From assembly GCA_003134755.1 (NCBI GenBank), contig PLCK01000155.1, positions 1-7,393 of the forward strand: 7,393 nucleotides of DNA. Reading direction: 5' to 3'. A model generated the notes under the pieces. That model worked only from the letters and a program-made list of their open reading frames with translations. It did no database searches and had not been told where the DNA came from. The DNA comes from Actinomycetota bacterium (lineage in GTDB: Bacteria; Actinomycetota; Actinomycetes; Acidothermales; Acidothermaceae). Shown here piece by piece: positions 5,806 through 7,393 of the stretch. Both the position numbers and the translations under genes were made by a program. Every line of letters begins with the position of its first letter. The stretch's first letter is position 1.

Positions 5806-6056
5806 CCAGTCACACGCCTAAGGCTCACCTCGCCACCTGGCGCACCGTCAACATCAGCGTCGCCGAACGCGCCGGCCGCGTAGCTGTCGGCGTCGCCGCG
5901 ATCATCGCCGGCGGTGTGCTCCTTGCCGCCGCCGCGTCCGCGCTGGCCGTAGTGTTGGAACTGCTGCTGGTCGTTGCCGGCCTGGACATGGTCGTCACGG
6001 GTGCAACCGGGCACTGCCCGCTGTACCAAAACTCGGCCACATCCCGCGATCCGTGA
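5802..6056 (+). CDS. DUF2892 (YgaP-like transmembrane domain) protein
   Basis: An 84-residue membrane protein. The pattern NISVAERAGRVAVGVAAIIA (residues 17-36), a second hydrophobic stretch AVVLELLLVVAGLDMVVTGA (49-68) and the ending GHCPLYQ (70-76) match DUF2892, whose members carry an N-x-G/S-x-x-E/D-R-x-x-R start and a terminal CPLY. In E. coli YgaP this region is the membrane anchor of a rhodanese; stand-alone forms are common and of unknown function. The single Cys, C72, could bind metal or carry sulfur, but this is speculation. The start ATG overlaps the SHOCT stop, and GGAGGT at 5790-5795 gives a good ribosome site, so expression is coupled to the gene before. Position in the copper-controlled cluster suggests a part in metal or thiol stress. 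Confidence 0.88.
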   Translation: MTSHTPKAHLATWRTVNISVAERAGRVAVGVAAIIAGGVLLAAAASALAVVLELLLVVAGLDMVVTGATGHCPLYQNSATSRDP

Positions 6057-6066
6057 GCCGGACCCG

Positions 6067-6378
6067 ATGACCCAACAATACGACCACACCGCTCACTCGC
6101 AGCACGCTGATATGACCGCCACCGACGGCAAGACCGCACCGCCCGTCGGCGGCCACAGTGCGCACGGTGGGCACAGCTGGATGATGATCGCCTGCTGCAT
6201 CCCGATGCTGGTGATCGCTATCGCGTTGGTCGCCACCGGCGTCGTCAGCGTCGGCTTCCTCTTCATCGCCCTCGCCTGCACCGCGATGATGGCGCTGATG
6301 ATGCGCGGCATGGGCGGGAACGGCCACGGGCACGACAGTCCCACGCCCGAGCGAGTCGACCGCTGGCCCGACCGCTGA
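6067..6378 (+). CDS. His/Met/Cys-rich two-TM small membrane protein, probable copper-binding
   Basis: A 103-residue protein with a polar, His-rich N-terminus (H6, H10, H13, H30, H33, H36), then W38-M-M and a Cys pair (C43, C44) at the start of the first helix (about 41-58). A second helix follows (about 61-76), then a Met-rich tail MMALMMRGMGG (74-84) with HGH (87-89). Such clusters of His, Met and Cys are typical of proteins that bind Cu+ or Cu2+, and similar short proteins occur in actinobacterial copper islands. I cannot name a family with certainty (DUF2933-type proteins are a comparison to try). The gene starts 10 bases after the DUF2892 stop, with only a weak ribosome site (GAGCCGGA), so it probably relies on readthrough from the coupled genes ahead. 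An inner ATG (codon 16) is a possible alternative start, but it would lose three histidines. Confidence 0.8.
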   Translation: MTQQYDHTAHSQHADMTATDGKTAPPVGGHSAHGGHSWMMIACCIPMLVIAIALVATGVVSVGFLFIALACTAMMALMMRGMGGNGHGHDSPTPERVDRWPDR

Positions 6379-6393
6379 ATGGGTTCCGGTTGG

Positions 6394-6419
6394 CCGGGAC
6401 CGTCGTTGCGACGGCCCGG
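6394..6419 (+). terminator. Hairpin just after the three-gene membrane-protein operon
   Basis: An 11-bp stem (CCGGGACCGTCG / CGACGGCCCGG) with one bulged base (A6399) and a TTG loop lies 16 bases past the stop at 6378. A palindrome GGACCGGTCC follows at 6423-6432. There is no T-run, so it may be a weak or factor-assisted terminator, or an RNA-stabilising 3' structure that sets a lower level for the YHS gene. Confidence 0.45.
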
Positions 6420-6432
6420 ACCGGACCGGTCC

Positions 6433-6575
6433 CGCTGCGGGGCGCACGAAGCGGTGGTTACGCCAGGGTCAGGCGCATCGCTTTGGTGTCGTTGGTCCTG
6501 GCACTCGGGACGTCCGGCGCCCGGCGGCGAGCGGTGGGTGACGGCACCATCAGATGAAACCTGTTGGAATCGACG
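6433..6575 (+). other. Intergenic stretch before the YHS gene, no gene recognised
   Basis: A frame through this stretch continues in phase into the YHS gene from an ATG at 6379, but its product has no family pattern and starts on top of the previous stop, so I treat it as noncoding. One other frame (about 6463-6554) gives a signal-like RRIALVSLVLALGTSG with no proper start codon. No confident promoter is visible. Confidence 0.3.
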
Positions 6576-6595
6576 CCGTCGGCCTAAGCCGACGG
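6576..6595 (+). promoter_or_regulatory. Perfect hairpin in the leader of the YHS gene
   Basis: CCGTCGGC-CTAA-GCCGACGG forms an 8-bp perfect stem with a four-base loop, ending 23 bases before the YHS start codon. It does not cover the start or the GGGG just before it (6610-6613). It could be an attenuator, an RNase barrier or a protein operator. It matches no riboswitch class that I recognise. Confidence 0.4.
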
Positions 6596-6618
6596 ATGGC
6601 AGAAGGGCTGGGGTACTC

Positions 6619-6813
6619 ATGAGGCATCCGACACGTCGCAAGGAACACGTCCGTGAGGTCACCGATCCCGTATGCGGGATGCGCGTCGACCCGCGATTCG
6701 CAATCAGCCGGCTGGGACCTGACGGTCACCCACACTTCTTCTGTGCTCCGGTGTGCGCGGACCAATACACCGAAGCCACGTCGCTCGCCGCGCAAGTGAC
6801 AGACAGCAGCTGA
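6619..6813 (+). CDS. Stand-alone YHS-domain protein
   Basis: A 64-residue soluble protein that is almost entirely one YHS domain: DPVCGMRVDP (16-25), H37 and H39 in GHPHFF, and C42-x3-C46 in FFCAPVC, then a short helix. YHS domains are small Cys-containing modules found alone or fused to heavy-metal ATPases and are believed to bind metal. C19, C42, C46 and the histidines are candidate ligands. It is a smaller, divergent relative of the domain at the C-terminus of the ATPase in this same window, so it may hand copper to the pump or buffer it. The ATG at 6619 is the only sensible in-frame start close to the domain; GAAGGG at 6602-6606 or GGGG at 6610-6613 may be the ribosome site. It is probably transcribed with the genes before it, but is separated from them by 240 bp and two hairpins. 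Confidence 0.85.
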   Translation: MRHPTRRKEHVREVTDPVCGMRVDPRFAISRLGPDGHPHFFCAPVCADQYTEATSLAAQVTDSS

Positions 6814-6989
6814 GGAGCAGCGTTCTCATCGCCTGTCACAACGACCGAGGTCGGCTCACAACGGGCGAGGGTACGGCCCACCGCATCGCAAGCGACCTGT
6901 GCAGAGAGACCGTTTGATGCGTAGGCCTAAGCACCGCGTTGGTCGCCACGAAACTCGCCCCTCCCGCACGCGGCGCTCCAACCCGGATT
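6814..6989 (+). other. Noncoding or decayed stretch after the YHS gene
   Basis: No gene, RNA or terminator is convincing here. The only short frame with a plausible start (ATG at 6916, 24 codons, Arg-rich) has no recognisable family. Confidence 0.4.
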
Positions 6990-7210
6990 GAGGTCGGAGT
7001 TGCGCGAGGCGCTCGCTCCTCGCACGGTTTTGTTGGTGTTGTGCGTGCTCGGTTTCAACTCGGGTTCATCCTTTCGTATGTCGGTGCGTCCTATCGACCG
7101 ACGTTGACGCGGTTGATGATCGCGGTTGGCTAGCGCTGCGCAACAGACGGTGACCGCGCTCGACGCCACCCAGAAACGGACCGTCTCCGCGACCGACATC
7201 GAGTCGCCCG
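6990..7210 (+). pseudogene. Probable frameshifted N-terminal remnant of a YhgE/Pip- or ABC-2-type membrane protein
   Basis: Three frames read in succession look like the start of a large actinobacterial membrane protein. The first (about 7000-7052) gives LREALAPRTVLLVLCVLG. The second (about 7049-7130) gives FQLGFILSYVGASYRPTL followed by TRLMIAV and a stop. The third (7132-7203) gives SAAQQTVTALDATQKRTVSA. Together this resembles the N-terminus of YhgE/Pip or ABC-2-permease-like proteins: one membrane helix ending in SYVGAxHxPxPHxIPVAVV, then a periplasmic domain starting AxxxTAL(N/D)A. After about 7210 the likeness stops, so the rest is deleted or too far decayed. The call rests on pattern memory alone; a chance likeness is possible. 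Confidence 0.42.
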
Positions 7211-7347
7211 GAGTATGTGCAGCAGGGTCCGAGTCCAGAACCGCGACAAGATCACTTCATTTCTCCCCCAGCCCCAACGCTCGATGTGCAAGGCCGTCGT
7301 CGACGAGCGCGGTCATCGACGGTGGTGAGGGCTGCGCTGCATTCGGT

Positions 7348-7393
7348 CTTCAGATTGTTGATTGGATACCGGTATGGGGTATGGGCTTTGGTC
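7348..7393 (+). repeat. 46-bp promoter module, copy 2 (truncated by the window end)
   Basis: Near copy of 5399-5444 in the same orientation, 1949 bp away. The likeness may continue beyond the window. Confidence 0.75.
7366..7382 (+). promoter_or_regulatory. Second CsoR-like copper operator, facing out of the window
   Basis: ATACCGGTATGGGGTAT differs from the operator at 5417-5433 at one base of 17. The wider module 7348-7393 matches 5399-5444 at 37 of 46 positions with no gap, including CTTCAGATTG upstream and a TGGGCTTTGGTC DosR-box-like run that is cut by the window end. Conserved orientation argues that it drives a plus-strand gene starting after 7393. Confidence 0.6.

Noticed and set aside
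5974..6066. Upstream start for the His/Met-rich protein inside the DUF2892 gene
   Set aside because: It would overlap 83 bases of a well-supported gene and add residues with no membrane or metal-binding pattern. The ATG at 6067 fits the operon spacing.
6379..6618. N-terminal extension of the YHS protein from the ATG at 6379
   Set aside because: The extension is low-complexity Arg/Pro/Trp-rich, starts directly on the preceding stop codon, lacks a ribosome site and covers two hairpins. The short form is a normal single-domain YHS protein.
6916..6990. Arg-rich 24-codon ORF that faintly recalls small ribosomal proteins
   Set aside because: No alignment to any ribosomal protein I can recall beyond basic residues, and no good ribosome site. 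It is probably chance.
6927..7199. Minus-strand 90-codon frame with a hydrophobic start
   Set aside because: Only the first 20 or so residues look membrane-like, the rest is patternless, and the plus strand shows a better protein resemblance over the same bases.
1..7393. CRISPR array, tRNA, rRNA or replication origin
   Set aside because: No regularly spaced repeats, no cloverleaf-like sequence, no rRNA stretch and no iteron cluster were seen on reading.

Overview
The window is GC-rich DNA with actinobacterial protein signatures (IS256-family transposase, DHA2-type transporter remnant, LuxR-type regulator remnant, SHOCT and DUF2892 small membrane proteins). It is most likely from a mycolic-acid-containing actinomycete such as Mycobacterium, Rhodococcus or Gordonia. 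The genus cannot be fixed from the sequence alone. The layout (a small metal-resistance island between decayed genes and an insertion sequence) suggests an accessory or plasmid region.

Left flank (1-1098): the frameshifted 3' end of a DHA2-family MFS exporter overlaps the start of an intact VOC (glyoxalase/bleomycin-resistance fold) gene. After it comes a frameshifted C-terminal remnant of a LuxR/NarL-type response regulator.

Insertion sequence (1099-2462): an apparently complete IS256-family element, with 17-bp perfect terminal inverted repeats and one intact transposase on the minus strand. Its two flanks show no matching target-site duplication. It sits 86 bp beyond the stop codon of the copper ATPase and cuts a short possible reading frame there.

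Copper island (2549-6813): a minus-strand Cu+-type P1B ATPase of unusual architecture (N-terminal membrane segment, cupredoxin-like domain, CPC ATPase core, C-terminal YHS domain, no HMA domain) diverges from a plus-strand cluster. The cluster encodes a one-TM SHOCT protein, a DUF2892 protein (CPLY motif), a His/Met/Cys-rich two-TM protein and a stand-alone YHS protein. The first three are packed tightly; the YHS gene follows about 240 bp of hairpin-rich sequence. The likely common job is copper handling: the ATPase exports Cu+, and the small membrane and YHS proteins may bind, buffer or hand over metal. That last role is inference.

Regulation: the divergent intergenic region carries a 17-bp CsoR-like copper operator fused to a DosR/DevR-box-like sequence. 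A near copy of the whole 46-bp module (37 of 46 identical) lies at the extreme right end of the window, pointing outward. A second gene or operon under the same control probably starts just beyond 7393. No csoR or dosR gene is in the window.

Right flank (6814-7393): no intact gene is seen. A short stretch looks like the frameshifted N-terminus of a YhgE/Pip- or ABC-2-like membrane protein, so pseudogene debris lies on both sides of the copper island.
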